Positions 12,783-20,520 of a DNA stretch of 20,520 nucleotides are shown piece after piece. This stretch comes from Candidatus Saccharibacteria bacterium RIFCSPHIGHO2_02_FULL_47_12 (GTDB lineage: Bacteria; Patescibacteriota; Saccharimonadia; Saccharimonadales; JANWIN01). Under the pieces are notes generated by a model. It was not told where the DNA came from and made no database searches. It saw nothing but the letters and a program-made list of their open reading frames with translations. Every line of letters starts with the position of its first letter. Position 1 is the first letter of the stretch. The stretch is from assembly GCA_001790455.1 (NCBI GenBank), contig MGCP01000032.1:1-20520 (forward strand). The letters are read 5' to 3'. Made by a program: the position numbers and the translations under genes.

Positions 12783-12810
12783 CAAAAGTAAAAAGTGTAA
12801 AGTTTAAAGT
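12783..12810. repeat. Four degenerate 7-nt repeats upstream of recF
   Basis: CAAAAGT, AAAAAGT, GTAAAGT and TTAAAGT follow each other without a gap (consensus xxAAAGT) and end 3 nt before the recF GTG. They leave no purine-rich ribosome binding site. It is the second 7-nt tandem array in this window placed directly in front of a start codon (the other precedes rnpA). Confidence 0.55.
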
Positions 12811-12813
12811 ATT

Positions 12814-13875
12814 GTGATAGCTGATATTCGGTTGCAAAACTTCAGGTCATACAAAGACGCGACTTTTGAGTTTGGGAGTAACGTAAACATAATCGTTGGG
12901 CCCAACGCCAGCGGCAAAACCAATTTGCTGGAGGCTATTTTGACCATATGCCAAGGCTCTTCGTACAAGGCCAAAGACCTAGAGATGATAATGCACCAAA
13001 AACCGTGGGCCAGAATTGACGCCCGGGTGGACAACGGCGCCCGCAGCGTAAAGTTGCAAACCGAGCCAAACGGAGCAGTACGCAAAAGTTTTGAGCTGGG
13101 CGGCCAAAAGTTTGCTCGCCTAAGCCTGGCCAAAACTGTGCCGGCAGTGCTGTTTGAGCCAGAGCATTTGCAGCTACTGACAGGAGCGCCAGAACTTAGG
13201 CGCGATTATTTAGACAACCTACTTGCCCGTACTGTCAGCGGGTATGACAAAACCAGGCGAGACTACCGCCGCACGTTGTCCCAGCGAAACGCTTTGTTAA
13301 AAAGGGGCAACTTGCCAGCCACGAACCAGTTGTTTGCCTGGAACGTGCGCCTAAGCGAGCTAGGCGGCCAGCTTGCCACAGAACGGGCGCGGTTGGTAAA
13401 AGAGCTTAACGCTTCTGCTCAAGCTATTTATAAAAAACTGGCTAGTTCTAAGGCAGAAGTAGCCCTAAGCTACTCTAGTGCCATACCAACTAAAAACTAT
13501 AGCTCCTCTTTGCTGCACAAACTAGAAGCCAGCCAGCAGCTCGATATGGCCCGTGGCTTTACCGGGCACGGACCGCACCGCGACGACCTTAAGGTGGAGC
13601 TAGCCGGCCACGAAGCCCAAGCCACAGCTTCGCGTGGCGAAGCCAGAACGCTGATCTTAATGCTCAAGATCTTAGAGCTAAAGCTGCTTGAGGCAGAGTG
13701 GAACAAAAAGCCAATATTACTTCTAGACGACGTGTTTAGCGAACTAGACGGTAAACGCCGCCAAGCTCTTACTAAATTTCTCAAAGACTACCAAACGTTT
13801 ATAACCACCACCGACGCAGACGTGGTAGTGCGGCACTTTATAGACAAAGCAACAATCATTCCAACCAGCAAGTAG
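12814..13875 (+). CDS. recF: DNA replication and repair protein RecF
   Basis: 353 residues, SMC-like ATPase that helps RecO and RecR load RecA at gapped DNA. Seen: IRLQNFRSYKDATFEF at the start, Walker A GPNASGKT (29-36), the RecF-type FEPEHLQLLTGAPELRRDYLD (114-134), GPHRDD (253-258), the ABC signature region SRGEARTL (273-280) and Walker B ILLLDDVFSELD (301-312). All motifs are present and length is normal. GTG 12814 is chosen because it gives the conserved short N-terminus; there is no clear Shine-Dalgarno sequence, only the AAAGT repeats. Its stop is 3 nt from the stop of the convergent secretion-cluster gene, so the housekeeping and accessory blocks meet here. Confidence 0.97.
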   Translation: MIADIRLQNFRSYKDATFEFGSNVNIIVGPNASGKTNLLEAILTICQGSSYKAKDLEMIMHQKPWARIDARVDNGARSVKLQTEPNGAVRKSFELGGQKFARLSLAKTVPAVLFEPEHLQLLTGAPELRRDYLDNLLARTVSGYDKTRRDYRRTLSQRNALLKRGNLPATNQLFAWNVRLSELGGQLATERARLVKELNASAQAIYKKLASSKAEVALSYSSAIPTKNYSSSLLHKLEASQQLDMARGFTGHGPHRDDLKVELAGHEAQATASRGEARTLILMLKILELKLLEAEWNKKPILLLDDVFSELDGKRRQALTKFLKDYQTFITTTDADVVVRHFIDKATIIPTSK

Positions 13876-13878
13876 GTG

Positions 13879-14589
13879 CTACCCGCTAGGTTCTATAATT
13901 TCGTATTTGATCGTAAAGTCTCCTGGATCGAAGCCCAGAGATGCTATGTAATCATTTATAGCTTTTTTGCGTTGCGCTATGGCATCGTCTCTGCCAATTT
14001 TTATATCCGCATTGCTAAGGTAAAGCTTGGCATCTAAGTAAAAAGCTCCCAGTTCGCCAGATTCGCTTTGTTCAAATTGTCCAGAGAGCCTAAAATCTAA
14101 GTTGCTATAAGGCAGGTGGGCCAAAATGGGATTGTCTGCTTTATAGAGGCTACCTAGCTCCTCAAACAACGCGCGCTCATCGTCCGAAAGTTTTTCCGCA
14201 GGCTTAAACCGGGCAATATAATCAAAACGCACAGACTTAATTACTGAACCATCCTTTGCCTTTATGTTATTAATATTGAACTTGTATTTCTTCCCTTCTT
14301 CGTTCAGTTGAGTTACCACAAGCATTGATTTGCCATTTAGCCTTATAGACTTAACATGCTTAGCCTCATCGTTTAGAGTTTTCATGTAGTCAACGTTGCT
14401 AGCAAGCTCGCGGTTAAACTCTATTTTAAAACCGTTGAGGATAGAAGGCGTGGTGCCGGTGAGTTTAGGCACCGTTTTTGTTATATGAAAACCCAAGTTA
14501 TTAATAAACACAAAGACAGCAAGCCCCACCATAATTAGCACAAAAACTGCGGCAAAAATTCTTAGTCTTTTATTGTTGTTTGGTTCCAT
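13879..14589 (-). CDS. Membrane-anchored protein with Ig-like domain, secretion-cluster member
   Basis: 236 residues. One membrane helix at about 9-31 (RIFAAVFVLIMVGLAVFVFI) after a charged start, with the rest outside or in the periplasm-equivalent space. The stretch VPKLTGTTPSILNGFKIEFN onward (about 40-125) has the form of a bacterial Ig-like (Big_5-type) domain, with DG and a final FDYIARFKP strand. A second hydrophilic domain of about 100 residues follows, rich in Asp and Tyr. No enzyme motif. It is the last gene of the minus-strand cluster, 9 nt after the wall hydrolase stop, so co-expression is likely. It may be a structural or adaptor part of the envelope apparatus; homology to a named secretion component is not evident to me. 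Confidence 0.65.
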   Translation of the reverse strand: MEPNNNKRLRIFAAVFVLIMVGLAVFVFINNLGFHITKTVPKLTGTTPSILNGFKIEFNRELASNVDYMKTLNDEAKHVKSIRLNGKSMLVVTQLNEEGKKYKFNINNIKAKDGSVIKSVRFDYIARFKPAEKLSDDERALFEELGSLYKADNPILAHLPYSNLDFRLSGQFEQSESGELGAFYLDAKLYLSNADIKIGRDDAIAQRKKAINDYIASLGFDPGDFTIKYEIIEPSG

Positions 14590-14598
14590 TTTGTCTCC

Positions 14599-15876
14599 TT
14601 ATTTGCAGTCACTTGGGTTTGGTGTTCCTTCAGGAATGGTTAATCCATTTTGCAGGGGGTTAAGATGTGGCCCATCCTCACCCGTTTCTGTCATATAAAA
14701 GTTGATATGCAAATGGGATCCACGAGAGTTACCTAAGTTTCCAACCGTTCCTATTTGTTGGCCCGCACGCACCTGGTCGCCCACTTTGACGGACATAGTG
14801 TCCATGTGCCCATAACTAGTGCTCAACCCGTTTGCATGATCGATAGCTACAAAATTAGGGCCATAACCTTCCCAAGGGCCAGCTACGCGTACGGATCCGT
14901 CGGTTACTGCTAATACGGGTATTCCCGTGGCGGCACCAATATCCAAGCCGGCATGTGGTCTGCCACCTTCTCTTATTTCCCCAAAGCAACCACTTACATT
15001 TGCCGTCCCGTCCACCGGCCAAACAAACTGGCCAATACCTGCGCTGCACACGGTGCTAATACCTGCCATAGATGCATAAACCACAAATGCACCATAATCA
15101 TTATTGGCCGGGTACTGGATGCCGCCGCCATCCGTTTTAATCTGTCCCCAACCCGTAGGGTTTACTGCCGGGTCGCGTTGGGCGTCAGCCCTGTTCATGA
15201 CATATGGCGAGCCCTCAAATGGCTGTGTGTTTGGGTCAAACCCCAAACTTGCCGCTTGCTGTGCGTATACTTCAGCTCGGCCGTTGTAACCGAAAAACGT
15301 GTCTTTGATTGCGTCTGTGCTAGCTTGTGCTGTCAGGTTCTGGTTTTGTGGAAGGTTTGACCCCGCCTTAGCTTTTATAAACTCAGCAGCTAAGATGGTC
15401 TGACGTAAAAATTCAGCTTCATCAATATCGCCAGCGGGGTATGGGCCCCCCTGCATGTTTACAAATTGGTAGACACCTTGCCCATTGCCTGGATTGTAGC
15501 GCTTAAGCCCAGTCTCTCTAAGATGTATAACGGCAATCATTTGCCATGGGATGTCAACCTGGGTAGCGGCTTGTTCATATATGGACTGGTTTTGTCTTAT
15601 TGCCTCCAGCTGGGCTTCAGACAAAACGGGGTTTCCGGCATAATCTAAGTTTGTACCGGCTGACTCTGCTTGAGAGGTCGAAGTGCTTGACTCGTTGCTA
15701 CATACATTGTTATCACGGTCAACGTTGAAGTACCAGACGCCGGACCGGTGCGTCTTTAGCTGAGCGGGGCTCAAAGCGTACAGTGAATCTTGGACCGCTG
15801 CAAATAAAGCTAAAAACATGCAACAAGAGCAAGCTAGCACTGCCAAAAACCGTCTGAATGATTCGTATTTTTTCAT
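14599..15876 (-). CDS. Two-domain wall hydrolase: lysozyme-like (SLT) plus M23 endopeptidase
   Basis: 425 residues with an N-terminal signal or anchor (about 9-32, with three Cys). Residues about 95-210 look like a lysozyme-fold transglycosylase domain, IPWQMIAVIHLRETG with E121 the likely catalytic acid, then QGVYQFVN. The C-terminal LytM/M23 domain begins at about 283 (FVWPVDGTANVSGCFGE). It has the zinc ligands H308 and D312 in HAGLD and H390 in GSHLH, with H388 and H357 (YGHMD) catalytic. One enzyme would cut both glycan strands and peptide cross-links, as VirB1/CwlT-type hydrolases do to let secretion machines cross the wall. It overlaps the upstream 997-residue gene by one base (TAATG), so expression is coupled. 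Confidence 0.92.
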   Translation of the reverse strand: MKKYESFRRFLAVLACSCCMFLALFAAVQDSLYALSPAQLKTHRSGVWYFNVDRDNNVCSNESSTSTSQAESAGTNLDYAGNPVLSEAQLEAIRQNQSIYEQAATQVDIPWQMIAVIHLRETGLKRYNPGNGQGVYQFVNMQGGPYPAGDIDEAEFLRQTILAAEFIKAKAGSNLPQNQNLTAQASTDAIKDTFFGYNGRAEVYAQQAASLGFDPNTQPFEGSPYVMNRADAQRDPAVNPTGWGQIKTDGGGIQYPANNDYGAFVVYASMAGISTVCSAGIGQFVWPVDGTANVSGCFGEIREGGRPHAGLDIGAATGIPVLAVTDGSVRVAGPWEGYGPNFVAIDHANGLSTSYGHMDTMSVKVGDQVRAGQQIGTVGNLGNSRGSHLHINFYMTETGEDGPHLNPLQNGLTIPEGTPNPSDCK

Positions 15877-18869
15877 TATGGTATGCCCAAGCTACTCACA
15901 ATTACTTCAACCATCTTGTCGTAATTACCAAAAGGATGCACTCCATAATCTGAGTCTGCGGATACATACTGAGAGCCTACGGATGCCCAGTCAATTATCT
16001 TGATGCCGTTTTCTTGGGCAAAGGCAGTCAAAATGGTAGTTTTTTCTTGTTGTGCAGCTGCAGCCGATCCAGAACCTACATAATTGACCCAGTAGATGCG
16101 CGCAACTGAATTAATAGAGCGTATTTTATCTAGCATTTGCTGCAGTTCAGCCAGTAGGGCTCCCGCAGAATCGTTTGTCCCCAACTCTACAATAATTGAA
16201 CCGACGCCAGCTACAACAGCCTTATCCTGCTCGATTTTTGTAATACCATCTGGCGCTGGGCCGCCGGTGATCCTCCGGCTGACCAAACCATCTGTGGTTG
16301 GCGTAAAGCCCTTTGCAGTGAGCTGGTCATCTAGCCCGGCTGATTCCATACCTACAGTAAGGGAATCCCCAACTAAATAGACACTTTTGTTAGTAACAGA
16401 TACAGTTTCAGTAGAAGTGGTGCCAAAACCAAGAACCTTGCAGGAATCGTCCTGGCCAGCATAACAAGCCAGTGCCTCTATAGCCTGCATGTCTCCAACA
16501 AATACCCCTAGATCAATCATGTTTGTGTTGTTTGGGTCGGTGCATTTGGCGGGCAAGTTTGAATACATGTCTTTAACCGGCGTATCAAATTTAACACCAC
16601 CCTGACTATCTACAGTTGCCCCAAAACATTCTTTGGCATCTTTCTTTAGGCTGTCACCGTCAGACTGAAGCCTAGTACCAACGCGATCTGCGTTCTCAAA
16701 CGGATTGTCATAACGGGGGTTATTTAGCTCATCGGCGCTTCTACCGATTAGCGGGAACTCATAATTATATGGCTCTGCCGCCATGGCCTTGCCTGTAAAA
16801 ACTGATGAAATAGCTTTTGGCAAGCTAGAGAAGATGTTTCTGGCCCCCAGTAGGCCGTTGGCTACCCCGGTGACGTTTGCACTGGCATCTGGGTTTTGTT
16901 TGTCTATGATTTTTGAAGCAAGAGACCTGGGGTTATATGGATTGAACATCCTCTCTGCAAAGGATTTGGTTCTTTGTTCTTCGTTTTCAAGTCGGCGCTG
17001 CTCTGTCTTTAGCTGTGCTGTTTCGGTTCCTGACAAAACTCTGCCACCGGCAGACATGGCGTGCTCATTTGCTGCTAGTCTGGCGCCAAAGTTTACGTAG
17101 TTGCCAAAGTCTGCACCAGCTACAGATACATCTATGGGGTGGCCAGCCAGCCACTTGATGACCCCGTCTAATAGCCCGGTTGACTCAACTATCCTAGCGG
17201 CTACTTCACCAGTCAGGAAAGAAATTGGCCCAGTGACAGCAGAAAATACAGTCATAATGCCTTGGCCTACTTTCGAACAAGCTGCACCTAAACCTGGGAT
17301 AGCAGACGTAAACTTACTAACGGCGTTCTGCTCATTTGGTATGCGTGCCTCATCTCTTATGTCAGGCCCAGTCTGTTCTTCGCCCAGCTCTGCCTGGATG
17401 CTGCGGGCTGCCGCCCAAGACCCACTTTTTTCGTCATGCATTTGCTTGGAGTAAAACCCCAGCACCTCGCTGTCAAAATCTTCGCCAGACATAACTTGGT
17501 TGCCCACAGTTACCATTTCCATGCCCATTCGCATTAGCGGCATAACCACATTGGCATATTTGATCTGATCAATATTATCGGCAATGCCTTTTACCGCACA
17601 CGCTATGCCAACCGCACCAACACCCCCAGCAGAAAATTTACCAACCGTACTAGACTGAAAACTCTGGAAAGGCCCAGATGATGTCGAGGGCGTAGTGTCT
17701 AGGTCAGCCTTGGCTGCTTTACCTGCGGCTGTTGTTTCATCTACCTGGCCGGCTACATCAGAGGCGTCTGGGCTGACTGGTTTATTGTTGCCGTCAGCAT
17801 CTTTTACTTCTTCTGCTTTAGCGGGTGCGCTGAGATCGGTGGCACCTTGTCTGATGCGTTTGGCCCTTTCCCCAAACCATTTATTAAACAAATCATCAAC
17901 TGCTCCCTGCAACTTAGTATCTAATTTTTTCATAGGATGCCAGGTTACACCAGCGCGCCGGCCTAGTACGCGCTTACCAATGGCGGACGATGTACCGCTT
18001 AGCCCTACTTCTCCTAGCATGTTTTTAAAGAAACTACGCGTGCCAAAAAAGCCGTTCTTTGTAGAGATGACTCGCAGCACCTCGGTATCTATGCCGTCAA
18101 TGTCTACCCTAACTCTCGACACGTCAATGTCGTTATAATTGTTCCTAAGGTCTGCTTCAACCTCATCTAACGATTTGCCGGAGTACTTACTGCCTTCTTC
18201 TGCTAAGGTGGGATTAATATCAAAGCCGTTGAACTTTGCCAGTTTTCCATAGGTTGAGCTAATGCCTTTTTTGTTTAAAACACCCTCGTAATGGTCGGCA
18301 ACGGCATTGCCTACTTTACCCATACGCAGGTTCTGGGCTTTGCCGTCTTTCATATAGCGTAATAATTTTACGGTGCGGATGTTTCCCGTTTCTTCATTAA
18401 TACCAAAGTGAAATTTTTGGAGCAGTTGTGCCATATGGATAAATTGGAGCGGGCCAGACGCAATCATTAGAAGACCCACAATGCTGCCAACTACTCCAGC
18501 CCCGACGCCACCGCCAATCCACTTTTGCCTGGTAGATAGTTTGTCTAACTGGCCCAAAAATTTGGAAGTTCCACCTCGGCCTTCCGGCTTAAAACCTCCA
18601 GCTATCTGCCGCTCAACTCCACCCAGCTTGTCCTGTTCGGCAGATGCCGCGCCGTCAGCCTGGCCTGATCCACCACCCTTCTCAGCGGCCTCTAATTCCT
18701 CGGGCGAGCTTTTTTTCTTGCGGCTAGGATGCCCTGGAGGCAAATTGTCATCAGTGGCTGTCGGCGCGTTATTAGCATCCTCTAAATCATCATCTAGATT
18801 GGTGCGCCAGGTTGGCTGGTTGTCGTCGTATAGTTCTTCGTTTGGTCTGTCGTCAAGCCTTATTGCCAT
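15876..18869 (-). CDS. 997-residue membrane protein with C-terminal SGNH esterase domain
   Basis: No single family covers this protein. Residues 1-115 are acidic, low in hydrophobicity and rich in Gly, Lys and Glu (probably cytoplasmic). A helix WIGGGVGAGVVGSIVGLLMI follows at 117-136, and further hydrophobic stretches occur near 411-435 and 530-570 (GVGAVGIACAVKG; TVFSAVTGPISFLTGEVAA). These are compatible with a multi-pass channel component of a VirB6/TrbL-like role (inference). From about 829 there is a separate SGNH domain: LVGDSLTVG (S836), ELGTND (897-900), then ADSDYGVHPFG (D974, H978). This resembles glycan O-acetylesterases and acyltransferases of the OatA type, with one extra residue between Asp and His. 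It lies between VirB4 and the wall hydrolase. I am confident in the SGNH domain, less in the channel role. Confidence 0.75.
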   Translation of the reverse strand: MAIRLDDRPNEELYDDNQPTWRTNLDDDLEDANNAPTATDDNLPPGHPSRKKKSSPEELEAAEKGGGSGQADGAASAEQDKLGGVERQIAGGFKPEGRGGTSKFLGQLDKLSTRQKWIGGGVGAGVVGSIVGLLMIASGPLQFIHMAQLLQKFHFGINEETGNIRTVKLLRYMKDGKAQNLRMGKVGNAVADHYEGVLNKKGISSTYGKLAKFNGFDINPTLAEEGSKYSGKSLDEVEADLRNNYNDIDVSRVRVDIDGIDTEVLRVISTKNGFFGTRSFFKNMLGEVGLSGTSSAIGKRVLGRRAGVTWHPMKKLDTKLQGAVDDLFNKWFGERAKRIRQGATDLSAPAKAEEVKDADGNNKPVSPDASDVAGQVDETTAAGKAAKADLDTTPSTSSGPFQSFQSSTVGKFSAGGVGAVGIACAVKGIADNIDQIKYANVVMPLMRMGMEMVTVGNQVMSGEDFDSEVLGFYSKQMHDEKSGSWAAARSIQAELGEEQTGPDIRDEARIPNEQNAVSKFTSAIPGLGAACSKVGQGIMTVFSAVTGPISFLTGEVAARIVESTGLLDGVIKWLAGHPIDVSVAGADFGNYVNFGARLAANEHAMSAGGRVLSGTETAQLKTEQRRLENEEQRTKSFAERMFNPYNPRSLASKIIDKQNPDASANVTGVANGLLGARNIFSSLPKAISSVFTGKAMAAEPYNYEFPLIGRSADELNNPRYDNPFENADRVGTRLQSDGDSLKKDAKECFGATVDSQGGVKFDTPVKDMYSNLPAKCTDPNNTNMIDLGVFVGDMQAIEALACYAGQDDSCKVLGFGTTSTETVSVTNKSVYLVGDSLTVGMESAGLDDQLTAKGFTPTTDGLVSRRITGGPAPDGITKIEQDKAVVAGVGSIIVELGTNDSAGALLAELQQMLDKIRSINSVARIYWVNYVGSGSAAAAQQEKTTILTAFAQENGIKIIDWASVGSQYVSADSDYGVHPFGNYDKMVEVIVSSLGIP

Positions 18870-18917
18870 TTTGTTTTTCTTTCAGCTTAATCCTCGTAGC
18901 CTGCTGCGTTAAAGCCT

Positions 18918-20520
18918 TTAAATTTGTGGTGCTCCTGGTATGGTTGGGGGTACTTGCCCGGCTAAATCAATGGTGCCTTGGGGTTGGGCGGAGGCCTGCC
19001 CTGCAGACAAAATCTCGCCGGCTTGCTCTAGCTGCTTGATCTGCTGCGGGTTGGTGGTAATTAGTCCGGTCTCTGTGGGGCTGGCTGCTATTTGGATGTG
19101 CACGTGGTTTTGGCCGGCAAAGAACAAACCCTGGCCAACCGGGAACTGGCTGAGGCGCTTCTTTTCCTCACTGGTTAGCTTGAAAACATCTGACAGCACG
19201 TCAACGGCAGAGGGTGATTGCTTGAGCAGTAGCTGCATGGATGCGTTGGCTACAATGGCGCGTCCCATGCGTGATCCCATAAAATCTTCTACGTCCTGGC
19301 TAATGGTGGTTAGCCCCAGGTTGTACTTGCGCGCGCGCTTGGCCAGGCTAAACATAAAGTTGGCGCTGTCTTCGTACTTCAGAAGTTGCCAAGCCTCGTC
19401 AATTATCAGAATACGGCGTTTTTGGTCGGTCTTAGTCTTGTTCCAGATAAAGTTGAGCACAATATACATGGCCACTGGGCGCAGCTCGTCCTCTAGGTCG
19501 CGGATGTTAAACACTACAAACGGGTTGTTTATGTCTATATTGGACTGCTGTGAAAAGATGCCTGCAAACGTGCCGCTGGTGTATTTGCGTAATCTTTGAG
19601 CTAGCTGTGGGCCGCTGCCACCCATGTGCAACAGTGTGTCGTAAAGGTCGCTTATAGTTGGAGGTATACCGGTGTGGGTTAGCGGGTCATTGGTTATGCC
19701 GGCTTTGGCATAGGTTTCTATGAGGGCGGCATCTAGGTCGGCTTCTTCTACTGGGTTTAGGGCTGGCATGGCTGCAGCCGCACCACCAACCATTTGGGCC
19801 TGGGCTCCGCCCATCATAAGGCGTAGCAAACCGTGTAGCGTAATCAGATTAGATCGCAGAGCGTTGTCGGCTTCCTCTGTATCTACTACCTTGGGTAAGT
19901 CAAATGGGTTGATGCGGGTAGCCGAGTTTAGGCTAAGGCGCACATATGCCCCGCCCACTGCGTCGCACATGCGTTGGTATTCGTTTTCTGGGTCAACCAC
20001 GAAAATTTCGGTGCCAAACATTAGGCTGCGCAGCGCTTCTAGCTTTACGGCAAAGCTTTTGCCGGCGCCAGATTTGGCAAACACCACACTGTTGCCGTTT
20101 TCTAGTGTGAAACGATCAAATATAACTAGGCCCGAATTGTGCATGTTGATTCCGTAGAGTATGCCGTTGTCTTGGGAAAGATCGGCACTGGTAAACGGAA
20201 AACTGGTAGAAATAGCCCCAGTGTTCATGTTGCGCCTTATCTGCAGCTGGTCTACAAACTGCGGGATAGTGCTGTTAAAGCCTTGTTCTTGCTGTGACGC
20301 GGCAGCCTTGGAATAAACCAGTTGCTGGCCCAGAATGGACTCTATTTTATGTGTCATAAACTCTAGCTCGTCCATGCTTTCTGCATAGATGGTAAAGTAC
20401 AGCCCAAAGCGAAAGAATCGCTCCTCGCCCACCTGCAGTTTGTCGCGCATTTCTTCTGCGTCCTGTATGGCGGCTTGTTTGCCCGGGTCACGCACCCGGC
20501 CCTTTTCTGAATCAATTTGT
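18918..20520 (-). CDS. virB4: VirB4/TraC-type secretion ATPase, N-terminus beyond the right edge
   Basis: About 534 codons visible; the frame is open to the last base, so the start lies outside. The internal GTG at 20495 is not the real start. Numbering from it: the VirB4-type approach FTSADLSQDNGILYGIN (about 101-117), Walker A AKSGAGKS (140-147), FVVDPENEYQRM, INPFDLP (195-201), Walker B RILIIDEAWQLL (361-372) and the later SQDVEDFMGS and QLLLKQS blocks typical of the family. It is a hexameric cytoplasmic ATPase that energises assembly and substrate transfer in type IV secretion systems. Its C-terminal tail is Gln/Pro/Ala-rich. A 48-nt gap separates it from the next gene, and it heads the cluster in this window. 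Confidence 0.93.
   Translation of the reverse strand, partial: QIDSEKGRVRDPGKQAAIQDAEEMRDKLQVGEERFFRFGLYFTIYAESMDELEFMTHKIESILGQQLVYSKAAASQQEQGFNSTIPQFVDQLQIRRNMNTGAISTSFPFTSADLSQDNGILYGINMHNSGLVIFDRFTLENGNSVVFAKSGAGKSFAVKLEALRSLMFGTEIFVVDPENEYQRMCDAVGGAYVRLSLNSATRINPFDLPKVVDTEEADNALRSNLITLHGLLRLMMGGAQAQMVGGAAAAMPALNPVEEADLDAALIETYAKAGITNDPLTHTGIPPTISDLYDTLLHMGGSGPQLAQRLRKYTSGTFAGIFSQQSNIDINNPFVVFNIRDLEDELRPVAMYIVLNFIWNKTKTDQKRRILIIDEAWQLLKYEDSANFMFSLAKRARKYNLGLTTISQDVEDFMGSRMGRAIVANASMQLLLKQSPSAVDVLSDVFKLTSEEKKRLSQFPVGQGLFFAGQNHVHIQIAASPTETGLITTNPQQIKQLEQAGEILSAGQASAQPQGTIDLAGQVPPTIPGAPQI

Noticed and set aside
12783..12810. 7-nt arrays as a CRISPR or phage-type iteron set
   Set aside because: There are no spacers, units are only 7 nt and degenerate, and there is no adjoining Cas or Rep gene.
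16096..18912. A series of plus-strand frames of 90-150 codons across the 997-residue gene
   Set aside because: They are mirror frames of the minus-strand gene, Ser/Pro/Leu-rich, broken into pieces and without domains.
1..20520. tRNA or rRNA genes, transposases or integrases
   Set aside because: I saw no cloverleaf-type, rRNA-like or recombinase sequence in the gaps or frames; no search was possible.

Overview
The window is a chromosomal replication-origin region from a bacterium that looks like a member of the Candidate Phyla Radiation, most likely Ca. Saccharibacteria (TM7). That placement is inferred from gene content and style, not from a search: a bare rpmH-rnpA-yidC-jag / dnaA-dnaN-recF origin, an unusually large and divergent VirB4-centred gene set next to it, large surface SGNH proteins, and one promoter with almost no leader. 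The standard code is used, since TGA serves as a stop (for example at 4940-4942).

Layout from left to right. Positions 1-1735 hold two divergent glycosyltransferases: a GT2 gene cut by the left edge, whose apparent N-terminus lies in another frame behind a slippery A-run, and a complete GT4. Positions 1736-4942 form an accessory patch. It holds two unrecognised genes, a diverged second copy of the last 47 bp of the GT4 gene, a MazEF-type toxin-antitoxin pair with a clear promoter and operator-like palindrome, and two divergent small membrane genes. Positions 4987-7746 encode a 919-residue surface protein with an SGNH/GDSL esterase domain, Ca-binding type repeats and a C-terminal membrane anchor.

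Positions 7776-9789 (minus strand) are jag, yidC, rnpA and rpmH, tightly packed. Positions 9790-10042 are the probable oriC with four DnaA-box-like sites and the dnaA promoter. Positions 10043-13875 (plus strand) are dnaA, a likely unannotated 87-codon gene coupled to the dnaA stop, dnaN and recF.

Positions 13879-20520 (minus strand) are four genes of a type IV secretion-like cluster: a VirB4 ATPase (cut by the right edge), a 997-residue membrane protein ending in an SGNH domain, a lysozyme-like plus M23 peptidase wall hydrolase, and a membrane-anchored Ig-like protein. The cluster joins an energy-providing ATPase to cell-wall cleavage and esterase chemistry. This suggests an envelope-penetrating or host-contact secretion device and is the most interesting system here. 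It and the left-hand surface esterase are transcribed toward oriC, opposite to the replication forks, whereas the housekeeping operons are co-directional.
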